A DNA stretch of 64,000 bases from Diploptera punctata (GCA_030220185.1 JASPKZ010007285.1:615001-679000); one strand, 5' to 3'. Counted from the stretch's first letter, positions 1 to 9,888 are shown. Numbers and translations: made by a program. The notes: generated by a model from the letters alone, not told the origin.

Positions 1-240
1 AAATATTTGCGTTCATTATAAACAATTGACTAACGTTAACAATGTAGGATGTTTATTAGTTGAAACAACAGGAGGCCTTGAGAACAATTATTGATAACAT
101 GGCCGCAAGTACGTATTTATTGTTTTATATTGTTTCAAATAAAGTTCAGTTCATTTAAAATGCAGTGATTTGTTTCGTCTAATGTGTATTAACACTACCT
201 TTGGATATTTTCTGTATATACATTGTACGTAGTATGCGGA
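1..240 (+). repeat. Dispersed repeat R1, copy 1
   Basis: Aligns base for base, with scattered substitutions and short indels, with 47088-47330 in the same orientation; both contain a TTTCAAATAAAGTT block. No coding potential. It stops at about 240, where family J sequence begins. The other copy stops against a Penelope-like fragment, so R1 is probably an independent mobile sequence. Its class is unknown and its left end may lie outside the window. Confidence 0.7.
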
Positions 241-690
241 GGAAGACGTATTGGATGTGCATTCACTGTCTATCCATATCTTGGCTAGTCTTCCTCTTGT
301 TCTTCTCCCGTCCATTGGTCTATCTTCTTTAGCTCTTTTTTTGCAAATCGGTTTTCCTCCATTCTTTCTATATGCCCCTTCCAATATTTTCATCTATCTA
401 TAATAAATTTGGTTATGTCTTGAATATGACCATTTGTCCCTAATTTCTGTGTTGTGTATTTTATCAAATAATGTTTTTCCCTGAATATTTCTTAAGAATT
501 TCATTTCACATGGGCTTATTATTTGTTTAGTTTTTATTGTATCAGCCCTAGTTTCTGCTCCATAACTGGTCGAACTATCGTTTTGTACATGCGGGTCTTG
601 CTACGAAAAAACAAATGTTTGTTGCGATAAATTAAATCTTTCATATATCCTGACATTTGTGCCACTATATCAGCTTGTTTCTTTACTTAT
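241..690 (-). mobile_element. Family J retrotransposon, RT C-terminal remnant, copy 1
   Basis: Read on the minus strand this gives a degenerate run typical of the region after the reverse transcriptase catalytic core of insect LINEs: SKTRMYKT, a region with AETRADT, then WKGHIERMEENR and a basic GRR tail. The same protein and DNA recur at 25216-25722 (plus). Frameshifts and stops are frequent, so it is dead. The RT catalytic motifs are absent, meaning a 5'-truncated copy. The clade is not certain; RTE-like is the best guess from the downstream RM/GR module. Confidence 0.7.
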
Positions 691-692
691 TT

Positions 693-965
693 TATCATCA
701 TCATCATCTTCTTCAAGGTATGGGCCTGTTGCCCCGTTCCGCTCCACGGCGCACTGCATGCCGCCGGCGCAGGTCGTCCTTCCAACGACGTTTTGGTCTT
801 CCTATATTTCTTCGGCCTAGAGGCCTATAATGAAGCAGCTGTTTTGATAAACGATTATTTGGCATTCTCTGTATATGTTCAAACCAATTACGTTTATTTG
901 TGTGTATTTTCTCGTTTATATTATAGATTTGTAGTTCATCTCTGATATCTTGACTTACTTCTTTT
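693..965 (-). mobile_element. RT C-terminal remnant with (GAT)n tail
   Basis: On the minus strand the sequence encodes a WFEHIQRMP..R-like segment followed by GRR..GRPKRRW and a basic stretch. It then runs into a short GATGATGATGATG tail at 693-710. This is the usual end of an insect LINE of the family C superfamily. A G/C-rich stem-like motif (722-735) precedes the tail, as in the other copies described under findings. No RT core is present. Confidence 0.6.
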
Positions 966-1360
966 ATTCAATTTTTAATCCTTTTTTATTTTCAAGAAAG
1001 TAATAGACATGTTTTTAAAGGTTGAAACATTACATTACGTCAAATGTAATAACTTATAATAAATCTTAAATAATCAATACGTTACAATAAATCGCCAGAA
1101 ACTCGACAACAACTCCATCTGTGTATTGAAAATGCAACTAATGTACTAGGCGTGGTGAGTATAATGGAATGATCCCTGGCAAAGATTACAGTTTACGACA
1201 TTTTACCTATTTATGCAGAGAAGTTGTAAAATTATTCATGTGAAAGAAGGAAATGATGTAGTCAAATTATCTTGACACGCGAATTTATTTCTTATTCCCA
1301 CCCTCGTGATAAGCCACAGTTTATTAGCAATAACAGCCGTCAAATATCACAGAGCGAACT
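966..1360. other. No recognisable feature
   Basis: AT-rich sequence without an open frame, RNA gene or repeat match that I can recognise inside this window. Confidence 0.5.
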
Positions 1361-1363
1361 CAC

Positions 1364-1423
<60 letters not shown>

Positions 1424-1462
1424 TAATAATAATATTAATAATAATAATAATAATAACAATAA
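1361..1462. repeat. (AAT)n microsatellite
   Basis: Nearly uninterrupted AAT/ATA repeats. They abut the 5' end of a truncated family A copy. Poly-Ile/poly-Asn frames across it are artefacts. Confidence 0.95.
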
Positions 1463-1957
1463 TAGTAAAAACGTTAAACTGAAAATATATAAAACTATTA
1501 ATCTACCTGTTATATTATATGGGTGCGAAACATTGACTCTTTTTTAACGGAGGAAAGGAGATTACGAGTATTTGAGAATGAAGTTCTTAGGGAAATTTGT
1601 AAACCAAAGAGAGATGAACAGACAGGTGAATGGAGAATACTACGCAACAATGAACTACATGGTCTTTATAGGAAGCCAGATATAATAAGAACAGTTAAGT
1701 CTCGTAGACTGCAATGGGCAAGACATGTTGCGCGTATGGGGAATGAAAGACTTGCATGGAAGCTTCTTGTAGAAAAACCAGAGGAAAAACGCCCAATTGG
1801 TAGACCTAGAATCGGGTGGGAGAATAACATTAACTATGATTTGAGGGAAGTAGATTATACAGGAGATGATTGGAAAACATTGGCTCAAGATAGGGATATA
1901 TGGAGCGCTCATGTCTGCACGGCTATGAACCTACGGATTCGATAGTGCCAGGGAGTT

Positions 1958-1962
<5 letters not shown>
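1463..1962 (+). mobile_element. Family A RTE-like element, 3' portion, copy A1
   Basis: Encodes the last third of the family A ORF: LKIYKT..LPVILYGCET, then REERRLRVFEN, PKRDEQTGEWR, RKPDIIRTVKSRRL, HVARMGNERLAWKLL, GRPRIGWENNINYDLREV, and the terminal AMNLRIR followed by TAG. A one-base shift near 1535 splits the frame (1272-1547 and 1523-1945). The stop is followed almost at once by the tail, which here grades into (AAT)n. No catalytic YADD is present. Flanked on both sides by AAT arrays. Confidence 0.9.
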
Positions 1963-2031
<69 letters not shown>

Positions 2032-2037
2032 TAATAA

Positions 2038-2072
<35 letters not shown>

Positions 2073-2073
2073 T
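1963..2073. repeat. (AAT)n microsatellite
   Basis: About 110 bases of AAT repeats separating the 3' ends of copies A1 and A2, which point toward each other. Confidence 0.95.
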
Positions 2074-2074
2074 A

Positions 2075-2690
2075 ACTAACTCATTGGCACTATCGAACAC
2101 GTAGGTTCATGGCCGCGTGGACATAACCTCTCCATATATCCCTATCCTGAGCCAATGTTTTCCAATCATTCCCAGTATAATATACTTCCCTCAAAGCATA
2201 GTTAATGTTATTCTCCCACCTCATTCTTATTCTACCAACTGGGCGTTTTCCCTCTGGCTCTCCTACAAGAAGCTTCCATGCAAGTCTTTCATTCACCATA
2301 CGTGCAACATGTCCTGCCCATCGCAGTCTACGAGACTTGACTGTTCTCATTATATCTGGATTCGTATAAAGAGCGTGTAGTTCACTGTTGTGCTGTCTTC
2401 TCCATTCACCTGTCTGTTCATCTTTCTTTCGTCCAAAAATTTTCCTAAGAACTTTATTCTCAAATACTCATAATCTCATTTTCTCTCTTAAAGTAAGAGT
2501 CCATGTTTCGCAACCATATAATGTAACTGGTAGAATAATAGTTTTATATATTTTCAGTCTAACGTTTTTTGAAAGGAGTTGGGACATCAAGAGTCTCTGC
2601 AATGCATAATAGCACGCATTTCCAGAATTGAGCCTATGTTTAATTTCCTTGTGCATCTCATTCCTGTTTGTGATTATTGTTCCTATTGAA
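2075..2690 (-). mobile_element. Family A element, copy A2
   Basis: Minus-strand copy covering the stretch from the RNEMHKEIKHRLNSGNACY block to the terminal AMNLRVR and stop. Frames 2090-2350 and 2468-2656 carry the remains; stops and shifts interrupt them. Its truncated 5' end abuts copy A3, which runs the other way. Confidence 0.9.
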
Positions 2691-3446
2691 TAACACTAAG
2701 AAATTGGGACTGGAAGTAAACATCAATAAAACTAAACATATGTTCACACATAGAAATTCACGATATAATTGAAATGGACAGCTAATGACAAATGAGGGAA
2801 ATTTTGAGGAAGTGGCTGAATTCAAATACCTAGGAACAAAAATCACAAATAGGAATGAGATGCACAAAGAAATTAAACATAGGCTCAATTCTGGAAATGC
2901 ATGCTATTATGCATTGCAGAGACTCTTGATGTCTCAACTCCTTTAAAAAATCGTAAAAAATGAAAAAAAAATATAAAACTATTATTCTACCAGTTATATT
3001 ATATGGATGTGAAATATGGACTCTTACTTTAAGGGAGGAAATAAGATTACAAGTATTTCAGAATAAAGTTCATAGGAACATTTTTGGGCCAAAAGAGGTA
3101 AACAGACAGGTGAATGGAGAAAACTGCAGAAAAGTGAGCTACATGAAATGTATAAGAACTCAGATATAATAAGAACAGTTAAGTCTGGTATGCTGCGATG
3201 GGCAGGGCATGTGGCACGTACAGGGGATGAAAGAGGTGCATGGGAGCTTCTAGTATGAAAACCAGAGGGAAAACGACCAGTTGGTAGACCAAGAATGAGG
3301 TGGGAGAATAACATTATTCATGATTTGAGGGAAGTAGTATATACAGGGAACAATTGGAAAATATTAGCTCAGAATGGGGGTGTATGGAGAGCTTATGTCC
3401 TCGCGGCCATGAACCTACGAGTTCCATAGAGCCAGTAAGTTAGTTA
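2691..3446 (+). mobile_element. Family A element, copy A3
   Basis: Plus-strand copy starting just after the YADD region (KKLGLEVNINKTKH-like) and running to the C-terminal end and the tail. An inserted A-rich stretch near 2945-2985 and many stops make it non-coding. With A2 it forms a head-to-head pair. Both keep their 3' ends, so these are two insertions rather than one twin-primed one. Confidence 0.88.
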
Positions 3447-3479
3447 GATGACGCAACAATTTAAAAAAAATTGTACATA

Positions 3480-4470
3480 GCCTACAGTTTTTCAGGTACG
3501 GGGAGTGTATAGTCGCTATTTATAATTCTCTGAAATAATTAGGTGTAGGAGTTGACCTGAAACGAAAATGTTTAAAAATCGATCTAGCGGTCGGTATTTG
3601 TTTACGTTTGACAGCTAAACCCAGTATATGCTTTTAAAATAAACGGAGGTAGATATATTAAGAAATACTCAAATACCTAGGAACAATAATCACAAATAGG
3701 AATGAGATGCAGAAAGAAATTAAACATAGGCTCAATTCTGGAAATGCGTGCTATTATGCATTACAGAGACTCTTGATATCCCAACTCCTTTCAAAAGACG
3801 TTAAACTGAAAATATATAAAACTATTATTCTACCAGTTATATTATATGGATGCGAAACATGGACTCTTACTTTAAGGGAGGAAAGGAGATTACAAGTATT
3901 TGAGAATAAAGTACTTAGGAAAAGTTTTGGACCAAAGAGAGATGAAGAGACAGGTGAATGGAGAAGATCCATAACAACGAACTATATGTTCTTTATAGGA
4001 AGCCAGATATAATAAGAACAGTTAAGTCTCGTAGACTGCGATGGGCAGGACATGTTGCACGTATGGGGAATGAAACACGTGCATGGAAGCTTCTTGTAGG
4101 AAAGCCAGAGGGAAGACGGCCAGTTGGTAGACCAAGAATGAGGTGGGAAAATAACATTAACAATGATTTGAGGGAAGTAGATTATACAGGGAATGATTGG
4201 AAAGCATTAGCTCAGGAAAGGGATGTATGGAGAGCGTATGTCCGTGCGGCCATGAACCTGCGGGTTCGATAGTGCCAGTAAGTAAGTAAGTAAGTAAGTA
4301 AGTAAGATATATTAAGGAAATCAGTGGACTACGACCATTAGAATCAGGGGTTCACAGGAAATCCGTTTAAAATGGATATCATCTGCCACATATACATCAT
4401 AGCAATTATTCCATATAATTTAATTAGCACTTAGTTTTCTTTCAACTTTTTCAAGTAAGTATAAAAACAC
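3480..4470. repeat. Dispersed repeat R3, copy 1, split by copy A4
   Basis: The outer parts (about 3480-3662 and 4305-4470) align with the uninterrupted 24895-25215. Shared blocks include ACCTGAAACGAAAAT, TTAAAATAAAC, ATCCG with TTTAAAAT, and CATATAATTTAATTAG. R3 is a non-coding interspersed repeat of unknown class. The second copy gives an empty-site reference for the A4 insertion. Confidence 0.7.
3663..4304 (+). mobile_element. Family A element copy A4 with 12-bp target duplication
   Basis: 5'-truncated copy from KYLGTIITNRNEM to the C-terminal end, in two frames (3707-4012 and 3958-4272) because of a small deletion near 3968. It ends with a textbook (TAAG)n tail at 4277-4304. The 12-base sequence agatatattaag flanks it perfectly (3651-3662 and 4305-4316). 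This is one of the clearest intact insertions in the window. The short 3' UTR plus tetranucleotide tail is the RTE-type layout. Confidence 0.93.
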
Positions 4471-4586
4471 GTATTTAATATATTTAAACGTAGCGCCACA
4501 CGACGGGTATTCGTCCCTTAAAATATAGAATATTAAAATATTAAATATTAAAATTATATCCGCCTGATCAACTTTTAAAACGTTAA

Positions 4587-4706
4587 TTAACTGTAGGCCT
4601 TTCGGAACTAGTCCCATCATCAGCAGAAGGTAGGTCTGTTGTAGTTGACCCTCAATAAAGAACCTTCTGCTGATTATGGAACAAGTTCCGAAAGGCCTAC
4701 AGTTAA
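4587..4706. repeat. Inverted Penelope-like termini with hammerhead-like cores
   Basis: Two arms of about 45 bases (4587-4631 and 4662-4706) are near-perfect reverse complements. Read outward, each has CTGATGA or CTGATTA, a short GGRAC..GTTCC stem, then GAAA and GGCC. This is the order CUGANGA, stem II, GAAA of a hammerhead ribozyme, which Penelope-like elements are known to carry. The minus-strand arm keeps CTGATGA. The plus arm has G to T at the catalytic G position and should be dead. Assignment is by motif and by the copy at 46.8 kb. Confidence 0.5.
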
Positions 4707-4858
4707 TATTTTAAAAGTCCATATTTGTAAATAATATTGTAAATATCTTACTTTTTGTCTAATAAAGTCCTACTACTACTACTACTACTATTTTAAAAGT
4801 TGAAGAGATGGACCTACAAGGTATATTTTTTATAATTTTATATTATACTTTTAATATT

Positions 4859-4897
<39 letters not shown>
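4859..4897. repeat. (AAT)n microsatellite
   Basis: Short AAT array in AT-rich sequence with no adjoining element recognised. Confidence 0.9.
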
Positions 4898-5029
4898 TTG
4901 TTATTATTTTTTTGAGAATTTTCCTCATCATTGAGGGTTTTCTCCAATCAATCTTAGTAATTAACATGAACTAAAAAAAACTAAATAAATATAAATGACT
5001 ATGGACTTACAGACTATCAATTTGCAACA

Positions 5030-5307
5030 AACATTCACAAATTTCCATTAATTAAAGTTCTCCATCGTTCTCTGTCCTCCGCGTCTTCGTCTGTTACACC
5101 AAATTTTCACATTGAATTTTGAATGTTGTTCTTCCAGGTTGTTCTTGGTCTTCCTTTTCTGTTCCCTCTGTCAATTTTCCATGCATAGACGGCCTTTGGT
5201 AGTCTTCCATCCTGCATTCTTCTTACGTGTCCATACCATTTTAGCCTTCTGTGTTCAATATCATCCATTATATTTCTTTCTGCATTCATCCATTTTCTAA
5301 TTTCTGT

Positions 5308-5310
<3 letters not shown>
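5030..5310 (-). mobile_element. Family F RT C-terminal remnant
   Basis: The minus frame 5107-5289 reads as AERNIMDDIEHRRLKWYGHVRRMQDGRLPK, then RKGRPRTTWKNNIQ, the typical end of an insect LINE ORF. It stops 3' of that in degraded sequence. An AAT array abuts its 5' side, where the copy is truncated. Only this copy of the family is visible here. Confidence 0.75.

Positions 5311-5376
<66 letters not shown>
5311..5376. repeat. (AAT)n microsatellite
   Basis: AAT array abutting the truncated 5' end of the family F copy. Confidence 0.93.
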
Positions 5377-5377
<1 letters not shown>

Positions 5378-5544
5378 TTAATAATAATAACAATAATATA
5401 AATTATAAACCATCAATCATATGATTCTTAGAGCACAAATCAGGCTCTTACTTTCCCTTTTTTATTTTTTTTACCCAATCTGATTTAGTTACGCTTACCT
5501 CTCTACAGATGTACTGTGTGACATGTCGCCTCAAGAGACACCTA

Positions 5545-5800
5545 GTAAACAATAAGGTATTTCATACCCCAGGTCAGTAAATTTTGCTTAGAGTCCTCCT
5601 TTTTCAGGCTTAAACTTCTTTTACGATCCTGAAATTCTTACGTCTCGGAATCCCACGGTTTAAAGTCACCCCCGGAGGACTTGTTCCATGGAACAGACCA
5701 TCCCACAAATGCAACGACCGCAGCCAGGTTTGAACCTACGACCTTGGGACTAGATGCAAGGAACATAATCAGTGGACCATAGCCGTCGACAATAAAATAA
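5545..5800 (-). mobile_element. tRNA-derived SINE S4, copy 1
   Basis: On the minus strand the left end has a box-B-like GGTTCAAACC and a weaker box-A-like TATGGTCCACTG. The body with CAAGTCCTCCGGGGGTGAC and TTTAAACCGTG then aligns with 28345-28682 (plus). The 3' part carries a CTTAAGCCT-like block in both copies. Two diverged copies in opposite orientation with a Pol III-type head support a SINE. Confidence 0.65.
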
Positions 5801-6010
5801 AATAAATGAATATCATAGCTTTCTTGCGTTCGTGACATAAAAATATAAAAACATGTGAATCCTATATAGTTAGAGAGTAAAAGGCATACGATTATATTTA
5901 TGGCAGGGAAATTTGTGTCGTGTTTTACATAAGATAGTACAGGCAGATTATCAAGTGGACCTATGTTTTATGGTTCACAGGCATAACACTTGTTCCTACA
6001 AATTAGTACA

Positions 6011-6900
6011 TGTTTACGTCATGCATCATAGATACACACAATGATGAATAATTCTTGCGCACGTTTTTTTTGTGGTATTCGCAAATTTGACCATGTTACA
6101 CCGTCCCTGGAACAATTATCGTGGTTTCGTCTAAGAGATCGTAGAACTGTCCATTCCCTATCCCTTCTCTATAAAACACTTCACACATCATCGCCTAATT
6201 ATTTATCACGCCGCTTCATCAGACTATCCGACACACATAATCTTGACACTCGATCCCATCAGCACATTGTCCTTTATATCCCTCCTCATCACACTGTATA
6301 TTATTCATTATCTTTTACGGTGTCACTTACCAAAACATGGAATTCCCTTCCGCCCTATGTCAGAGACTGTCAAACTATAACATCCTTCAAAAACAAACTA
6401 AAGAATTATTTAATAACAAACTAACTTATACACCTCACTGATAGTATTCTTTTAGCAATATTAATATATTTAATTATTTATGTAAATAATATTAAGAATA
6501 ACAAATATTTTTATTTGTTTTGTTTTAAATATTGTATAACCGTAAAATTAGTTTTCTATATCTCATTATTTTCCTGTTTTTTATATACACTAGACAGGGA
6601 CAATTTAATATGTCTTGCTTGTATACATTTTATTATTAGTTTTAGTCTTAATTTTAACTAATATTAACTGGTTGCATTATAGATCGTAATATGTATATTA
6701 GATATTATCTTTTAATCAAATTTTTACTTAGTGTTTAATATTAGAGTTAATTAAGATTGTTATATTCTTATGTAATATATGTTTGTCCTGGTGAGTGGAA
6801 GAGAAGGCCACATGGCCTTAACTCCACCAGGCTAAATAAATCTTAAATCTTAAATAAATCTTAAATCTTAAATCTTAAATCTTAAATGTTAAAGAACTTC
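6011..6900 (+). mobile_element. CR1/L2/Jockey-like LINE 3' end, copy 1
   Basis: The frame 6041-6424 is the C-terminal end of a LINE ORF: ARFFCGIRKFDHVTP, LRDRRTVHSLSLLYKTLH, YLSRRF, TRS, and TWNSLPPYVRDC..SFKNKLKNYL then stop. This domain follows the RT in CR1, L2 and Jockey-type elements. A 3' UTR of about 360 bases follows. It ends in a stem-loop (6787-6831) and a heptamer-like tail, (TAAATCT)n, at 6832-6890. The copy is 5'-truncated. The exact clade is not resolved by this domain. Confidence 0.85.
6787..6831 (+). promoter_or_regulatory. 3' UTR stem-loop of the CR1-like family
   Basis: Outer stem CCTGGTG (6787-6793) with CACCAGG (6825-6831), inner stem AAGGCCA with TGGCCTT around a two-base loop. 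Four other copies keep the pairing with changed bases (see findings). It lies directly before the tail, where LINE reverse transcriptases bind their template. Confidence 0.7.
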
Positions 6901-6929
6901 GTTCAACAACCAGATATGAAAAAAAAACA

Positions 6930-7044
6930 TTAATAATAATAATAATAACAACAATAATAATAATAAAATAATAATAATAACAACAATGATAATAATAATA
7001 ATGATAATAATAATAATAATGATAATAATAATAACAATAATAAT

Positions 7045-7076
<32 letters not shown>

Positions 7077-7427
7077 TAATAATGATAATATAATAATGAT
7101 AATAATAATATTAATAATGATAGTAATAATAATAATTACAACAACAACAACAACAATAATAATAATAATGATAATAATAATAATAATAACAATAATAATA
7201 ATAATACTAATATTATAATAATAATAATGATAATAATAATAATAATAATAATAACAATAATAATAATAACTATAATAATAATAATGATAATAAAATAACA
7301 ATAATAATAATAATAATGATAATAATTATAATAATGATAATAATAATAAATAATGATAATAATGATAATAATAATAATGATAATAATAATAATAATAATA
7401 ATGATAATAATAATGATAATAATAATG

Positions 7428-7458
<31 letters not shown>

Positions 7459-7524
7459 TAATAGTAATAACAATATTGATAATAATAAGAATAATAATAA
7501 TAATAACAATAATAATAATCCGAT
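6930..7524. repeat. Long degenerate (AAT/ATG/AAC)n array
   Basis: About 595 bases of trinucleotide repeats with AAT, GAT and AAC variants. It adjoins the 3' end of family B copy B1, whose normal tail is (GAT)n, so the array probably grew from that tail. Several long homopolymer-protein frames here are not genes. Confidence 0.93.
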
Positions 7525-7812
7525 ATCATGCCAGCTGCCGCCGTCTTCCGGAAACCAAACGTCATTCCTTTCTGTCCACCCATTGATCTTCCTCCAATCC
7601 TCTGATATTCATCGCTGCTTGTACCCCTTCTATCCAAGTTTTCTTCGGTCTTCCCTTCTTCCTCCTTTCTTTTGGGATCCATTCCATAACAATTTTAGGC
7701 AATCTTTCCTCTGGCATTCTTTTGGCATGGCCATACCACTGTAATATTTTCTTTTTTATAATGTCTATGATATCCAGCTCCTTTTGCAACACCCATAATT
7801 TACCTTATTTCT

Positions 7813-7817
<5 letters not shown>
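7525..7817 (-). mobile_element. Family B RT C-terminal remnant, copy B1
   Basis: The minus frame 7562-7792 gives LDIIDIIKKKILQWYGHAKRM, PKIVMEWIPKERR, GRPKKTWIEGVQAAMNIRGL and EEDQW, matching 27202-27995. The final SGRRRQ is present out of frame. A stop cuts the frame after VDRKE. 5'-truncated; its 3' end runs into the long array. Confidence 0.9.

Positions 7818-7851
<34 letters not shown>
7818..7851. repeat. (AAT)n microsatellite
   Basis: Short array at the 3' end of SINE S1 copy 1, possibly its tail (the complement, (ATT)n, on the sense strand). Confidence 0.9.
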
Positions 7852-7852
<1 letters not shown>

Positions 7853-8148
7853 GCAAAGTGATCCCACTATAGGCCTCAGGGGGCCCTTGGGGTAGTAGGG
7901 CGTTAAGGCTCCCACTTTTTCTAGAAAATCGGCACTTGATGTCAGCCGGGTTGTCAGCCCTGCGTGACGGCTGCCTTTACCCCAGAAGAAGTGTCTGGTA
8001 CTCATTTCCGTTAGAGGCTGAGTCGACACCAGGGCCATAGTGCCGCTAGAAGGTTTGGGTCAGTTTAAAAATCCTGGCCCCTACGGGACTCTATCCCTCG
8101 ACCTTCCGGCTTGTAGCGCAGTGCCTTAACCACTACGCTACGGCGCGT
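7852..8148 (-). mobile_element. tRNA-derived SINE S1, copy 1
   Basis: Minus orientation. The head, at high coordinates, starts near GCGCCGTAGCGTAGTGG with a box-A-like TAGCGTAGTGG and a degraded box B. The body is almost identical to 26190-26492. The tRNA-like head, length of about 300, and 3' end at an AAT run fit a SINE. It has no coding capacity; the short frames across it are chance. Confidence 0.8.
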
Positions 8149-8154
8149 GATACT

Positions 8155-8155
8155 G

Positions 8156-8220
<65 letters not shown>

Positions 8221-8222
8221 TT
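8155..8222. repeat. (AAT)n microsatellite
   Basis: AAT array between SINE S1 and the 3' end of the family E copy. Confidence 0.93.
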
Positions 8223-8640
8223 ATTTATATACAGATTTTCAATGTTTACACATCATTCTGTACTTACTTACTCACTGGCACTATCGAACCCGTGGGTTCA
8301 CGGCCGCGCGGACATAAGCTCTCCATACATCCCTATCCTGAGCTAATGCTTTCCAATCATTTCCTGTATAATCTACTTCCTTCAAATCATAGTTTACCTA
8401 AGGTTTTATTTTCCTTCCCCACTCGTCTCTCTCCATCCACTCCATGTCCTCTTAATCTCATTCCAGTTATTATTTCTTGCATTCACTAGTATCGAGATCT
8501 TACTTTCCTTCTTCCAGGTTCTTACGTTCCACCTTTCTTCTTGCATTCGTCGTATCTGCCAATTTAATTGCTTGTATCTTATGTAATCTACTATCGAATA
8601 TCTAATATTCATTTTTTGCTCGTATGATAGGATTTATTTT
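8223..8640 (-). mobile_element. Family E RT remnant, copy 1, interrupted by copy A5
   Basis: Aligns on the minus strand with 11941-12300: MNIRYSIVDYIRYKQLNW, QEERW, and a 3' end near ATACAGATTTTCAATGTTTAC. The uninterrupted copy shows that 8262-8396 is a family A insertion inside E. All frames are broken. Confidence 0.75.
8262..8396 (-). mobile_element. Family A 3' end, copy A5, nested in family E
   Basis: Short 5'-truncated copy: tail (CTTACTTACT on the plus strand), the C-terminal AMN codons, and about 130 bases upstream. It breaks the family E sequence between the segments that are contiguous at 11965-12000. I could not find a clean target duplication. Confidence 0.85.
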
Positions 8641-8679
8641 TTTCTAATTTTGTACATCCTGCTGCTCTTCTCAAGAAAT

Positions 8680-8902
8680 CCATTTCCATGGACATACGTT
8701 TTTGACAAGGGTATCGACTGACGCACCGTCACAGGGGTGAATGAATGAAATGAAACGAAACGGATGAGATGAGTCTGGAGAAATTATGCCCAAGCTCTGT
8801 GTTGTCCACCACGAAACACACATGGAGTGACCGAGACTCGATATCGTGACCCCAGCGCTGAGATGCGAGCGTCTAACCACCAGCGCCACGAAGCCACCTA
8901 GT
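8680..8902 (-). mobile_element. Possible tRNA-derived SINE S6
   Basis: The minus strand begins GTGGCTTCGTGGCGCTGG, resembling a tRNA 5' half with box A, followed by a TAGACGCTCGCATCTCAGC segment. GGTCACGATATCGAGTC, a weak box B, lies further on. Single copy in this window, so the call rests on the head alone. It could instead be another kind of repeat. Confidence 0.4.
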
Positions 8903-8907
8903 GTTAT

Positions 8908-9645
8908 TATACTTACTTACTCGCTGGCACTATCGAACCCGTAGGTTCATGGCCGCGCGGACATAAGCTCTCCATACATCCCTATCCTGAGCTAATGCTT
9001 TCCAATCATTCCCTGTATAATCTACTTCCCTCAAATCATAGTTAATTTTATTCTCCCACCTCATTCTCGGTCTACCAACTGGGCGTTTTCCCTCTGGCTT
9101 TCCTACAAGAAGCTTCCATGCAAGTGTTTCATTCCCCATACGTGCAACATGTCCTGCCCATCGCAGTCTACGAGACTTAACTGTTCTTATTATATCTGGC
9201 TTCCTATAAAGACCATGTAGTTCATTGTTATGTAGTCTTCTCCATTCACCTGTCTGTTCATCTCTCTTTGGTCCAAAAATTTTCCTAAGAACTTTATTCT
9301 CAAATACTCGTAATCTCCTTTCCTCCCTTAAAGTAAGAGTCCATGTTTCGCAACTGGTAGAATAATAGATTTATATATTTTCAGCTTAACGTTTTTTGAA
9401 AGGAGTTGGGACATCAAAAGTCTCTGCAATGCATAATAGCACGCATTTCCAGAATTGAGCCTATGTTTAATTTCTCTGTGCATCTCATTCCTATTTGTGA
9501 TTATTGTTCCTAGGTATTTGAATTCAGCCACTTCCTCAAAATTTACCTCATTTTTCATTAGCTGTCCATTTCCATTATATAATGTATTTCTACGTGTGAC
9601 CATATATTTAGTTTTATTGATATTTACTTCCAGTCTAGTGTTATT
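8908..9645 (-). mobile_element. Family A element, copy A6
   Basis: Minus-strand copy running from an LEVNINKTKYMVTRRN region through MHREIKHRLNSGNACYYALQ to AMNLRVR and the (TAAG)-type tail. Frames 9328-9603 and 8930-9139 retain much of the protein. An 18-base deletion near 9355 removes the VILYGCET codons (present as gcacccatataatataac in other copies). Relatively well preserved. Confidence 0.92.
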
Positions 9646-9768
9646 ATTAACTTTTTTATTTTATTTTCAATTAGACGATTATAAACACTGACGTAAGATT
9701 ATGTTTAAAACATTTCAACCTTTACATTCTTACACAAAGCCTGAAAGATAAACTGACTGCTTTAATAC

Positions 9769-9888
9769 TTACTCACTGACACTATCGAACCTGTAGGTTC
9801 ATGGCCACGCGGATATATGCTCTCCATACATCCCTATCCTGAGCTAATACCTTCCAATCATTCCTTGCATAATTCACTGCTTTAACTC
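9769..9888 (-). mobile_element. Family A 3' stub, copy A7, with 12-bp target duplication
   Basis: Only about 110 bases of the element's 3' end. The 12 bases ctgctttaatac occur at both edges (9757-9768 and 9889-9900). A further partial repeat, actgctttaa, lies at 9876-9885, so the 5' junction has been rearranged. Confidence 0.82.

Noticed and set aside
2117..2380. Recurrent frames reading SSPYIPILSQCFPII, IIYFPQ..VNVILPP and CNMSCPSQSTRL (also 1655-1912, 56109-56309, 11350-11574 and others)
   Set aside because: They are exact antisense shadows of the family A C-terminal codons and occur wherever that element occurs.
2075..3446. Head-to-head pair A2/A3 as a twin-priming product
   Set aside because: Both copies keep their own 3' end and they overlap in sequence content, so two separate insertions explain them better.
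6930..7509. Long frames of poly-Ile, poly-Asn, poly-Tyr or poly-Leu, also at 21566-21821, 45562-45978 and 44555-44890
   Set aside because: They are translations of (AAT)n-type microsatellites in several frames and on both strands at once; no gene-like composition remains outside the repeat.
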